From: Morella rubra
Lineage: Eukaryota; Streptophyta; Magnoliopsida; Fagales; Myricaceae
Assembly (NCBI GenBank): GCA_003952965.2
Contig: CM025849.1
Span: forward strand, 4,015,875 to 4,079,874
Length of the DNA stretch: 64,000 nt
Direction of reading: 5' to 3'
Shown here in pieces: positions 44,982 through 55,277 of this stretch. The position numbers and the translations under genes are program-made. The notes under the pieces are model-generated. The model was given only the letters and a program-made list of their open reading frames with translations. It was not told where the DNA came from and searched no databases. Every line of letters begins with the position of its first letter. The first letter of the stretch is position 1.

Positions 44982-45900
44982 ATGACAACCCTAGTTAGCA
45001 CCTCCTTAGCTGAAGGGCAGTCGACAAATCGACCTCCCTTATTTAATGGAACCTCCTATAACTATTGGAAGGCAAGGATGAGAATCTACATCCAAGCCGT
45101 TGATTATGATCTGTGGAGAATCATTTCAAGAGGTCCTCGATTTCCCAGAGGAGCAGATGGAAAGCTCAAGGAAGAGAAAGATTTTGATGAGAATGATCTT
45201 AAGCTCATGTCTCTAAATTCTAAGGCTATGAATGTTCTGTACTGTTCTCTCGATTCAAATGAGTTCAATCGTATCTCTGGATGCGATACTGCTAAAGAAA
45301 TTTGGGATAAACTTCTAGTATCCCATGAAGGTACGAATCAGGTAAAAGAAAGCAAGATTAGCATGCTTGTCCATAGCTATGAGCTCTTTAAGATGAGATC
45401 TGATGAATCTATCTCTTCTATGTTTACTCGTTTTACTGATATCATAAATGGGTTAAAATCTCTTGGTAAAGAATACACTAACGATGAAATGGTAAGAAAG
45501 ATTCTCAGGTGTCTTCCTAAAGCTTGGGAACCCAAGGTCACTGCAATTCAAGAAGCTAAGGACTTGACGAAGCTCTCCTTGGACGAGCTCATGGGATCTC
45601 TCATGACCCATGAGATGAATCAAGTTAAGGGAGATGAAGACGAAGGAAAAGGAAAAAGGGGTGTTGCCCTAAAGGCAACATACTCTAGTGAGGATGAATC
45701 CTTCTGAGGATGATGAGGAAATGGCTCTATTCACTAAAAGATTCAAGAAGTTCTTCCGTAAGAAACAAGGGGATAAAAGATCCTCAAGAAAAACAAATTA
45801 CAAAGGGATAGCAGCAAAAAGAATGAAATTATTTGCTTCGGATGCAAGAAGCCGGGCCACATAAAGTCGGAATGCCCAAATGTTGAGACACACAAGAAGT
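44982..45900 (+). pseudogene. Copia gag (capsid plus CCHC zinc knuckle)
   Basis: The frame opens at ATG 44982 and runs 241 codons as a UBN2-type capsid: PPLFNGTSYNYWKARMR, then IWDKLLVSHEGT, then MKILRCLPKAW-type ending (VRKILRCLPKAWEPKVTA). It stops at 45705-45707 after EDESF. In shifted frames the protein continues with EDDEEMALFTKRF and the nucleocapsid knuckle CFGCKKPGHIKSEC (about 45834-45875). Two compensating one- or two-base changes at about 45700 and 45790 explain this. Gag forms the virus-like particle and packages the element RNA. Confidence 0.85.
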
Positions 45901-46001
45901 CCAAGGGTTTCAAAGATAAAAAGAAAGCATTCTTAGCGGCATGGGGAGAATCCGATGAAAGTAATAGTGAGAGCGATGAAGAAGTTGCAAATCTTTGCCT
46001 C

Positions 46002-47291
46002 ATGGCAAAGGACAACGAAGATGAGGTACAAAAATCTTCGACTTACTCATTTACTTTTGAGGAATTACAAGATGCTTTTGATGAACAACATGTTGAGTTG
46101 AAAAGAATATTTTCAAAATATTGTTGTCTTAAAAAGAATTTTGAAAGTATTGCAAAAGAGAATGATACTTTGAAAAGTCAAATCATTTCTCTTAGAGATG
46201 ATCTTGCAAGGACAACAAAGGAAAATGAGAAAACTTTGCAAAGTGAGTCAAGTGTTTTAATTGTTGAAAATGACACCTTGAAAGTGAAAGTTGACTCTCT
46301 TACAAATGATCTTGCAAGATTTACTCAAGGAAAGAAGAACCTTGATATTCTCCTTGGTTCACAAAAATGTTGTTTCAACAAAAGCGGAATTGGCTATAAA
46401 TCAAGTGGATATCAAAAGTTATATTCTGATATAATTATTAAGTCATCAACACCTTTCTATATGTGTAATTTTTGTGGAAAGCATGGACACATCTCACACA
46501 CATGTCCAACTAGAAAAGGATCCACTCATGGGATCAAATTTGTATGGATTCAAAAAGATAAGATAAAGGATTTGTATCTAATACCAATGGACCCAAAAAG
46601 GTTTGGGTACCAAAGACCAACAACTGATTTTTTGCAGGAATGCTTGGAGTCCAAGGACATCAAGGAACATTGGGTACTTGATAGTGGATGCTCCAAGCAC
46701 ATGACCGGAGACAAAAGTTGGTTCAACTCCTTTTGTCTTAAGGATAAAGGCTCAGTCACATTTGGTGATAATGGAAAAGGAAAGATACTTGGCTTTGGAA
46801 GCATTGGTACGTATCCTAATCCTACAATTGAAAATGTTCTTCTTGTCAAAGGCCTAAAGCATAATCTCCTGAGCATTAGTCAATTGTGTGACAAGGGAAA
46901 CCGAGTCATTTTTGAATCATCAATGTGCCTTGTTGAAAATATTGAAAGCAAGAAAGTCTTGTTTGTTGGACATAGATTTGAAAATGTGTACATTGTTCAT
47001 TTAGAGAGCATCTCCTCAGAAAATATAAAATGTTTTTCTGCTCTAAATGATAAAGACAGCTGGTTGTGGCATAGAAGGCTTGCTCATGCAAGCATGGACC
47101 TGATTTCTAAACTTGCCAAACGAATCTTGTTTCGGGTTTGCCTAATCTCTCTTTTGAAAAGGATAAAATTTGTGCAGCATGTCAAAAGGGCAAACAAACC
47201 AAAATATCTTTTAAACCTAAAAATATTGTGTCCACTTCTAGACCACTCCAACTCCTACACATGGACTTATTTGGTCCAACCCGAACATTGA
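46002..47291 (+). pseudogene. Copia polyprotein: coiled coil, second knuckle, protease, pre-integrase
   Basis: A 429-codon frame. It begins with a predicted long coiled coil (ELQDAFDEQHVELKRIF, ENDTLKSQIISLRDDLAR; about residues 15-115). A second CCHC-type knuckle follows (CNFCGKHGHISHTC, about 46460-46505). The aspartic protease motif LDSGCSKHMTG (catalytic Asp at about 46680) comes next, then the GAG-pre-integrase motif DSWLWHRRLAHAS (about 47055-47095). The frame shifts near 47110-47140, after which integrase continues in another frame. The protease would cut the polyprotein into mature parts. Confidence 0.85.
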
Positions 47292-47950
47292 GTTTGGGTG
47301 GCAAACGTTATGGCTTTGTTGTTGTTGATGACTTCAGTAGATTCACATGGGTTCTATTCCTAGCTCATAAAGATGAAGCCTTTCATGCTTTTGAAAAACT
47401 TAGCAAGAGAATCCAAAATGAAAAAGGTTTTGCTATTTCTAGCATAAGGAGTGATCATGGTAAAGAATTTGAAAATTCCTCCTTTGAAAATTTTGTGGAG
47501 AAAATGGTATAACCATAACTTCTCGGCTCCTAGAACTCCTCAACAAAATGGTGTTGTAGAGAGGAAAAATAGGACTCTTGAAGAAATGGCTAGAACCTTG
47601 CTTTGTGAAAACAACTTGCCTGATTATTTCTGGGCTGAAGCAGTTAGCACAAGTTGTTATGTTATGAACCGTTGCATGATTAGGCCTATTCTCAAGAAAA
47701 CCCCTTATGAGCTATGGAATGATAGAAAACCCAACATTGGTTATTTTCATGTTTTCGGTTGTAAATGTTTTGTGCTCAACAACAACAAGGACAATTTGGG
47801 TAAGTTCGATGCAAAAGCGGATGAAGGTATATTTCTTGGTTATTCAACTTCTAGCAAAGCTTATCGTGTTTTTAATAAACGTACCTTAGTTGTTGAAGAA
47901 TCAGTTCATGTTGTTTTTGATGAATCTAATACTCTTATGAGAAAAGATGA
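47138..47950 (+). pseudogene. Copia integrase
   Basis: In two overlapping frames (47138-47512 and from 47451). The N-terminal zinc region includes CAACQKGKQTK. The catalytic core carries Asp in HMDLFGPT, Asp in SDHGKEFEN and Glu in [13 protein letters not shown], so the D,D,E triad is present. Then [16 protein letters not shown] and [10 protein letters not shown] follow, and the C-terminal [18 protein letters not shown]. One frameshift lies between GKEFEN and APRTPQQNG (about 47490-47515). Integrase would insert the cDNA into the genome. Confidence 0.87.
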
Positions 47951-48199
47951 TGAAGATATTGTAGATCTTGATAAGCTTACCATTGACAAAGACAAGGGAG
48001 AGGCACTAGTGCAAGAGCAAGAACCTCAAGAGCCTCAAGAAGAGTCTCAACAAGATGATAATGATCTACCAAAGTCTTGGAAGTACATCAAGAGTCATCC
48101 TCTCCAACAAATCATTGGTAATGTTGAAAAAGGGGTAAGAACTCGATCCTCTGTACATCAAGCAAATAATCTTGCCTTACTTTCTCAACTTGAGCCTAA

Positions 48200-49120
48200 G
48201 AACTTTTCTGAGGCTAAAGATGATGAAAGTTGGATCCATGCTATGGAAGAAGAATTAAAACAATTTGAGAAAAACCAAGTATGGCATCTAGTTCCTAGAC
48301 CCAAAGATTATCCAGTTATTGGCACAAAATGGGTTTTTAGAAACAAAATGGATGAATCTGGGGTTGTAGTGAGGAACAAAGCAAGATTAGTAGCCCAAGG
48401 TTACAATCAAGAAGAAGGAATTGATTTTGATGAAACCTTTGCTCCTGTTGCTCGTTTAGAATCCATACGCATGCTTCTTGCTTTTGCTTGTTATAAAGAT
48501 TTTAAACTTTTTCAAATGGATGTAAAAAGTGCTTTTCTAAATGGATTCCTCACTGAAGAAGTTTATGTTGAGCAACCACCGGGATTTGAAGATGAAAATC
48601 TTTCAAATCATGTATATAAGCTCACAAAAGCGCTTTATGGATTGAAACAAGCACCTCGAGCATGGTATGAAAGGCTAAGCTCTTTTCTCATTGAAAATGG
48701 TTTCTCAAGAGGTAAAATTGATACTACTCTTTTCACTAAAGAAAAAGATAATGATTTGCTTATAGTTCAAATATATGTGATGATATCATTTTTGGATCTA
48801 CTAATGAATCTTTATGTCAAGAATTTTCTCAAGTTATGCAAGGCGAATTCGAGATGAGTCTCATGGGAGAATTGAACTACTTTCTTGGTCTTCAAATCAA
48901 ACAAAGCAATGAGGGAATCTTCATCAATCAAGCAAAATACACTAAAGATCTTCTCAAACGTTTTTGCATGGAAAATTCAAAACCTATGAGCACTCCTATG
49001 AGTCCATCCACTAAAATGGAAAAAGATGAGAAAGGTAAAGATGTGGATCAAACCAAATACCGAGGTATGATTGGCTCCTTCTCTATCTTACTGCTAGTAG
49101 ACCGGACATAATGTTTAGTG
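48200..49120 (+). pseudogene. Copia reverse transcriptase, broken at the catalytic loop
   Basis: Begins with [19 protein letters not shown] and [14 protein letters not shown]. Further motifs are [34 protein letters not shown] and [17 protein letters not shown], all in frame. At 48771-48782, where YVDD is expected, one base is missing, so the frame is lost exactly within the active-site motif; [10 protein letters not shown] continues in the next frame. A further frameshift at about 49080 follows FLGLQIKQ and the STPMSPSTK region. Whether these are mutations or consensus errors is unresolved. Confidence 0.88.
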
Positions 49121-49255
49121 TTTGCATGTGTGCTAGATATCAATCATGCCCAAAGGAATCTCATCTCCTTGCAGTCAAACGAATTTTTAGATATCTTGTT
49201 GGCACTCAAAATCTTGGTTTGTTTTATCCTAAGAGTGTTGATTTAATTTACAGGA

Positions 49256-49696
49256 TACTCGGATGCGGATTATGCCGGTTGTAAAATTGATAGAAAGAGT
49301 ACTAGTGGTGCATGCCAATTTCTTGGACCCTCACTAGTCTCTTGGTGTTGTAAGAAACAAAACTCTGTAGCTTTATCAACTACGGAAGCCGAGTATATTG
49401 CCGTGGGCAATTGTTGTGCACAAGTATTGTGGATGAAACAACAGTTGGAAGATTTTAATCTTCATTTCTCTCTCATCCCAATAAAATGTGACAACACCAG
49501 TGCGATAAATCTTACTAAAAATCCAATTCAACACTCTAGGACAAAACATATTGAGATAAAACATCATTTTATTCGTGATCATGCTCAAAGAGGGGATATT
49601 GTTCTTGAGTTTGTAAATACCGACCTTCAATTGGCGGATATTTTCACAAAACCCCTCAATGAGGATAGATTTTGTTTTATTCGCCAAGAGATATGA
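49256..49696 (+). pseudogene. Copia RNase H
   Basis: Starts SDADYAGCKIDRKSTSG, then FLGPSLVSWCCKKQNSVALST and TEAEYIAVGNC. Then come the usual Copia ending motifs KHIEIKHHFIRD and DIFTKPL, with a stop at 49694-49696. Catalytic Asp and Glu positions are present. It removes the RNA strand during reverse transcription. The frame is intact within the domain; it is disconnected from RT by frameshifts. Confidence 0.87.
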
Positions 49697-50240
49697 AATT
49701 TCCTTTGTTTTGAATTGTTGTTAAATACTTGTTCTATCTCTTAAATTGTGTATTGATTGATTTGAACATGTTTTTGAATGATGTTTGATCATTTCTATAT
49801 GGTTCTTAGCATTAAAACTATTTCATAAAATATTGTTTCATGCAATGTGTCAACACTTGGTGAAACAAGTGTCAGCACCTCTGGTTTATGGTTTTTCACC
49901 CATGAAGAAGTATGTGTCGACACCATGATATCATGTGTCAACACATCAGCCTTTCACCCGAGAGCCATTTTTTTTGTATGCTTCGGGAGCATGACCAATG
50001 TGTCGACACATGTCAATGTGTCGACACTTCCCTTGTGTTTACTGTTTTTAAAAACCAAGGGCACGGTGGTATATAATCTCTTTTGAGTTAGGGTTCAGCA
50101 TTTTAGGCTTTTTCAATCTCTCTCTCTCTCTCTCTCAAACCGTGCGGCTAAGCCTCTCTCTCCCAAATTTCAGTTACCCACTCTCTCTCTCTAAAAACCC
50201 ACCGGCCGAAGTCCCTTTTCCCTCAAAATCCTGCTCTAAA
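49697..50240 (+). promoter_or_regulatory. Spacer between pol and the third ORF with GTGTCGACAC-like motifs
   Basis: Non-coding. It has six GTGTC(G/A)(A/G)CAC-like motifs between 49845 and 50030, of the same type as those in the LTRs. They are followed by a (TC)n run (50118-50140) and a CT-rich leader just before ATG 50241. Position and composition suggest a leader or internal promoter for the third ORF, by analogy with the LTR, which has the same motif cluster followed by a GA/CT-rich leader. Confidence 0.4.
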
Positions 50241-51721
50241 ATGTCTTCCAGCCGACATACTCGCTCCTCTCAACGAACTCCAGCCTCTGTTGGCTCCAAA
50301 GGGAAGAAGAAGGCAAGGACCACCGAAGAACCCACTCCCACTCCTGAAGACTACATCTACAGGTCAGGTCTCTGCAAAAACCGTTTTGTTCAAGACTTTC
50401 GAAATAGAAAAGTTATTGCTGGGAGATGGGCTGATTTTAAATGGTTTAGTGAAAATGGGTTTGGATTTCAAGAGATGTTTGAGTTTCAAGGTTGGGGAAC
50501 ACTTGTGAATTTGAAAGTAAATTGCTATGTTTACTTAGTTAAGTTGGTTTATGCTAACTTTCAATTCACTAAGTCTGAGGATGCTGATAGTTATGTGAAT
50601 GGGAAAATGTTGGATCTATCAAGTTCTCTTTGAATTCAATGGTTAATGCCCCTGATGCTGGGAAGAAGTTCTTTGAAAACCATGGGTGGGTAGGTTTGTC
50701 TGAAGTTGATCCCCTTCATATTCTTAGGGTTGTTTTGGATAATCCAACCCTAAACGAAATTATAAACCCACAGCTAGTGATCTAAGCATTCCAAGACGAA
50801 TTTTACATCATATGGTCTGTAACATTATTTTACCAAGGACGGGGAAATTCGAGTACATAACGTTCCTAGACCTATTTATCATGTACTGCTTGATTACCCA
50901 TACTCCCATGAACCTTGGTCACCTTATGATAAATCATATGAAGGCTGCCACTGAGAAGAAGAGACAAGGGCTGCCTTATGGAATGTTCTTTACCCATGTG
51001 TTTCACATTCTTGATGTTGATTTGGGAGGTGAAGTACGGGAACCTCCAAAGGCATCCAAAGAGTACAATCAGAAGACTCTAAGGTTGATGGGGTTCACAC
51101 AAAATGATGAAGGTTTTTGGATAAAGAAAGCTGATGCAACCCCTCAAAAGCGAAGTCATAGGGGATCGGATTCTGATGCAAACAGCGAGGATGAAGACGA
51201 AGATACCTTTACTCGAACTCCTTCCACTGCCACCAGAACTCCGAGAGCACCATTCTCTCCTCCTCCATTTCCTTCTTTGCATATGGAGTCATCCTCCCGA
51301 ATACCCCCTTCCCACTCTCATGTGCCTCAATTTGAATCTCTTGAAGCTTCGTTTGGGGAGATAAAGGAGGAACAAAAGAAATTGGGTCAGCAGTTGGAGA
51401 AGTTGTCCCTTGACATGAAGACGGGCTTTGATGACATCAAGCAGTTGTTTGCTGCTCATGATGAGCGTTTCAATCTTCTTGACAAGGATGTAGGCTCTTA
51501 AGCACCAAGTCAATAATAGCATCCATATGGCCAGCGAGGTGATTCAAGCTACTGTCGATGATTTAAAATCCTCTGCTCAAGATGTCGTCAATGCCACCGA
51601 GCTTAGTCTGGATGTTGATCGAAAACTTCGGCCTCTTGTCATGAAATGGACCTATTGGTTCTCAACGACTTGGACCAACTGGTTACGGAAATTTGACGTC
51701 GATCATCCTCCTCCTCCCTGA
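50241..51721 (+). pseudogene. Copia third ORF ('putative plant transposon protein'-like), frameshifted
   Basis: The ATG at 50241 opens a Ser/Arg-rich start (MSSSRHTRSSQRTPAS) and then a folded part (FRNRKVIAGRWADFKWFSEN, FEFQGWGTLVNLKVNCYVYL). The frame breaks at about 50630, resumes by 50812 (ILPRTGKFEYITFLDLFIMY, GMFFTHVFHIL), then has an acidic and proline-rich linker (SDANSEDEDEDT, APFSPPPFPS), and a coiled-coil C-terminus (FGEIKEEQKKLGQQLEKLS). A final frame at 51527-51721 ends RKFDVDHPPPP. Elements of the SIRE group carry an extra ORF here that has been called env-like, but no signal peptide or membrane anchor is seen. The ORF at 16197-18761 is a relative. Function unknown. Confidence 0.7.
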
Positions 51722-52264
51722 TCTCCTTTGCCCTCACCTTGCCACCTCTCCTTGCCTTCTTTTTTGATGATGCCAAAGGGGGAGAAAATGTGCCTAGTTG
51801 TAATGCTGATGCCTTAACTCTAATTTGAGAACATTTCTTGTTATGTTATTTTGTTGAACATCTGGTTATTATTTGTATGAATTGTAGAACTTACTCTCTT
51901 ATATTTAATGTGTATATTATGAATGGTTCTAAGGAAGTACTTGTGAAGATTTTGATAAGATTGCCTAAATCTCGCTTCAGGTAGTTAATTCTATCTTTTA
52001 ACTCTTGTTATATGAAGTCTTGTGTTCTGATTGATAAATTTGAAGTTGGGAAGTTTGGAGAATGTTCATAGAAGTGTTGTACTTACTTTTTAATTTTGGG
52101 AAACCTCTTTTACAAAAGGAACTCTTGCAAAATTTTTAAAATCTCAAAGTCCCTTTTTGCTAAAAATATCATGAAAAACTCCAGCTTGTTCTCAGGGGGA
52201 GCTTTTCTATTTGTTAGCAAATTGTATTTTTTTTAATGGTTTTGTCATCATCAAAAAGGGAGAT
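51722..52264 (+). other. Copia 3' untranslated region and polypurine tract
   Basis: AT-rich and non-coding. It contains AAAGGGGGAGAAAATGTG (about 51775), a PPT-like phrase, and the terminal CATCATCAAAAAGGGAGATT directly before the 3' LTR. Two PPT-like tracts are common in SIRE-type elements. Confidence 0.55.
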
Positions 52265-53650
52265 TGTTAGCCCAAGGTTGTTTTTGCAAACAATCTTCAA
52301 TTGATTTTGATGATAACAAAGTTCTAAGTTTTTAAGGACTTTAGATTTTACATTGTCAATCCTTTCTCTTAAAAGGATTTTGTCAAGTATCATTGTTTCT
52401 CTCTTTATAAAATCTCTCTAAGCTACTTGATCTTCATTGTTCTTGTTAAATGATCATCTTTTTATTGTAAATGGTTTTGAGAATGATTGAATTGGGATAG
52501 TTGTTGTTAAAGAACATTTTTTTGACTAAGTGTTGGAAGTGTCGACACATTGACCCTAAGTGTCGACACATTGAACTAACTCCCGAAAGGTTGCTTTCAT
52601 TCAAAGTGATTTTTTTCTAAGTTGGAAGTGTCGACACATTGACCCTAAGTGTCGACACATTGAACTAACTCCCGAAAGTTTGCTTTCCAGGCCATTCAAA
52701 TGATTTTTTTTGCTAAGTATGGAAGTGTCGACACATTGACCTAAGTGTCGACACATTGAACTAACACCCGAGACTTCTTTTCTTGGTCAAAGTTTAATGT
52801 GTCAGCACATACCACAAGTGTCGACACATTGTGTTATTTTGCAGAATCCTGGAGCAACGTCAACTCATTCAAAAAGTATCCAAATGTCTCAAATGACCTC
52901 CAACGGCACTCAAGCTTTACAAGAAGACCCTTGGTGCCCTAGAAGCTTTAAATAGAAGAAGATGGAGAGAGAAAAAGAAGAAGTGTGCGCCATTAACTCT
53001 TGCCCTAATTTCTAGAGAGAGAAAAAGCTTTCAAAGAGAAAGGAAGCTCCACCATCCAAGAAAGCTCGTACTCCCACCTGAAAATACTGTAGCTCTCTTG
53101 TGAATCTTGTCTCTTTGCACACCTCAGTACTCATACTTGTTTATTCAGCTTAAAGAGCTTTTACTAAGATTCTCTTTGTACCCATTCTTGAAAAACACGT
53201 GAGTGTTTGTGAAAAACACTTGTCCTACTTGTTGTGTAGAAGAAATCCTCTAGGTTGTGAGGATTTGAGAGAGTGAGTTAAAGTGTAAGCTCAAAAACAC
53301 TTTGTAAAGGTTACTTAGCACCCGAGAAGCTAAGGTGTACTTACTATTTGGAAAATAGTGAAGGAAGCCCAAGGAAGTCAATAGCCTTGGGGGTGGACGT
53401 AGGCAAGTGTTGGCCGAACCACCTAAAAGTCACGGTGTCATCTCTCTATCCTTATCTCCATTTATTGTTGATATTTATTTGTTGCACTTGTTTGTCTTTT
53501 CCTTCATTCTCTATATTAGTCCTTGATTATATAGATTTATTCTCCTGCTCCTTAGATCGGATCCTTAGCATATTGGGTTTAAAAGAAAAAGGAAGAAAAG
53601 TTTTATAAAACCCAATTCACCCCCCTCTTGGGTTGTTTTTGACCTCTCAA
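52265..53650 (+). repeat. Copia 3' LTR
   Basis: Starts TGTTAGCCCAAGG and ends CCTCTCAA at 53650, followed by AAATT of the host. It holds seven exact GTGTCGACAC motifs between about 52538 and 52830, mostly as pairs separated by ATTGACCCTAA, plus one variant (GTGTCAGCAC). Shares the whole length with the 5' LTR, differing by small indels and short deletions in the motif region (about 43840-44060 is rearranged). Confidence 0.9.
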
Positions 53651-54851
53651 AAATTTGTTCTGGCAGCACTATCTGATCGCAGAGTTTCTTAATGAGTTGC
53701 GACGCACCCTCATTGGTACCGAGGCCGTTTACAATGACCTTTTTGTCAACTAGCAAATCCACATCTTTTTCATTCACGATAAGATGATCCACTATTAAGA
53801 AATACTTGCAGATGAGAGGGTTGAATGGATAATGGCACTGCTCCAGGGCCATTATGTTTCGCCAAAGACTTTCAAATATTCCTTTTTCCGCCACAAAATT
53901 TGAGAGTTCCAAGCAAGGTTGCAGACTCTCCAAGCATGGAATATTGTTTTTCAGGCAAGGTAAGCAACTCAAGAGAGCCGTGGAATTTAAGCACGGAAGC
54001 CGTTCCAAGATCTTGGGATGATGGAACACTAGCTTTAAGTTTTTTTCCCCTAAACTTTTCCCCTTGAATTCCAGTCCTGCCTCATTCAGCTTTGTTGCGT
54101 TATACAATATAGGCTCAAACTTTCCTATTATTGGTATGCCATCACAGAGGTAAGCCGTTCTCATCAAATCTGTGAAGTGTAATATTATTCCCTTCTTATT
54201 AGCGCGTACTTGCTGGTAGTCCAACTTAAAAAAGTTACAAGCGAGCATAAGGAAGTTTGGAACACATTGTCCCTGCTCTCCTAGAACCTTGAAGACAAAC
54301 TTAGAATATAACTCCTCCAGAATAAAATAGGGAAGGTGGTTCTCAAGTAACAACAAATCCTCCTTGATATTATTTCTTCGGCATGGATTTACTGATAGAT
54401 CATATGGCACTTCGGGACATTCTTCTCGGCAGTGGTCTTGTGTGGTCCAGCTATGATACCTCCAGAAAAGCTCAACGATAAAGACAGCGTCGTGTACAAT
54501 CATTTCCACGAACGCATCATCACTGAGATCAAAGCTCTCTGAATAGCAATAGCGGATTTTGTCAATCCTTTCTTTGATGAACTCCGTGAGATCCTTCTCC
54601 TTCTTCCTAGCCAGGTTACAGAAAGACATCAAATATCGCCTTTTGAGCCTTTCCAGCGTCGGGCAGCCTTTTCGGACCAAGGGATGAAATGGGCCTATTG
54701 CAACCGCATTAGGAGTGTAGGCCTCTGGACTCACGTTCCGAAGTTTCTTGGAAACCTTGTAGATGCAGCAGTGTTTGCAAGGAATTGGATTGCCGCATTC
54801 TTTGCATTCAGTCTCCCAGAAAGGCCCTGCTAGTACTGTGAAGTACGGCAT
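53651..54851 (-). pseudogene. DUF247 (UPF0481) gene, N-terminal 400 codons, disrupted
   Basis: A minus-strand gene starting ATG at 54851. Family motifs: CKHCCIYKVSKKLRNV with EAYTPNAVAIGPFHP (residues about 25-57), KRRYLMSFC, the central LLLLENHLPYFILEELY (about 170-186), and LEFKGKSLGEKNLKLVF. The frame is open until the Copia LTR at 53650, then reads a few LTR codons. The C-terminus with its membrane segment is on the far side (42443-42645). The intact protein would have been about 467 residues, a normal DUF247 length. Split by a 10 kb element and one base out of frame at the junction, it is a pseudogene as assembled. A truncated product lacking the C-terminal membrane segment could still be made. 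Confidence 0.88.
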
Positions 54852-54928
54852 TGCAATTGACGCTAGAACCTATAACAATATGACATTAGTTTTGAACCAG
54901 TACTCTTCTAATTTGTTTTCGTTTTCAA

Positions 54929-54967
54929 TTATTCCCCGAAAGCCCCTGCTCGTACTGTGAAGTGCAT
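54929..54967 (-). pseudogene. Duplicate DUF247 start fragment
   Basis: A 12-codon minus-strand frame, MHFTVRAGAFGE, then a stop. It mirrors the start of the gene at 54851 (MPYFTVLAGPFWE). The nucleotide blocks (CTGTGAAG, GCATTGCAATTG) are shared with 54830-54862, so a short upstream duplication of the gene start has occurred. Too short to be functional. Confidence 0.6.
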
Positions 54968-55103
54968 TGCAATTGGTGGAGGATACAAATCAAAATCCTT
55001 GAATATTGACCTGATCTGATATCTTGACAAAACTTTGATCTCAGTTTCTCTAATTTTAAAATTTCCTACTTTCCTCTTCTATCTGAAAAAAGTTTCTTAT
55101 AAA

Positions 55104-55277
55104 TTAACTTATGTACTTGTATTTCACTGAATATAATACCATATGACTTATTGCTGCATTTATCTTACGAAGTTTCGTGGGCACCCTGTAGATGCAGCAG
55201 TCCTTACAAGGAATGTCAATAGCCCATTGATCATTGCCTTGATTTGCAGCGAAATCATTAGCTACGAGGCTGGCCAT
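55104..55277 (-). pseudogene. DUF247 5' fragment
   Basis: Minus-strand frame of 57 codons: MASLVANDFAANQGNDQWAI followed by DIPCKDCCIYRVPTKLRKI and then unrelated residues to a stop. Residues 22-40 match the CKHCCIYKVSKKLRNV block of the gene at 54851, so this is the beginning of a second DUF247 gene cut off after exon-start sequence. Upstream (to the right), TTTCTATTG...CTGCAG before TTCATAACTTCC (about 55360) looks like a 3' splice site of a leader intron. The first part is repeated at 58592-58659 in the tandem copy. Confidence 0.7.

Larger units (their letters stand above)
43577..53655 (+). mobile_element. Copia LTR retrotransposon (SIRE/Maximus-like), nearly complete
   Basis: The element spans 43582-53650 (10,069 bp) with AAATT target duplications at 43577-43581 and 53651-53655. 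The LTRs are about 1.37-1.39 kb. The primer site TTGGTATCAGAGC (initiator Met tRNA type) is at 44950-44962; the polypurine tract AAAAAGGGAGATT is just before 52265. Order: gag, CCHC knuckle, protease, integrase, reverse transcriptase, RNase H, then a third ORF, as in SIRE-type Copia. Several single-base frameshifts break the polyprotein. It is inserted in the reverse direction relative to the host DUF247 gene. High LTR-LTR similarity suggests a recent insertion, apart from indels that may be sequencing error. Confidence 0.92.

Noticed and set aside
52538-52830. Regularly spaced short repeats resembling a CRISPR array
   Set aside because: The motif is a 10-bp palindrome with near-constant spacers inside a plant LTR; the host is eukaryotic and there are no cas genes.
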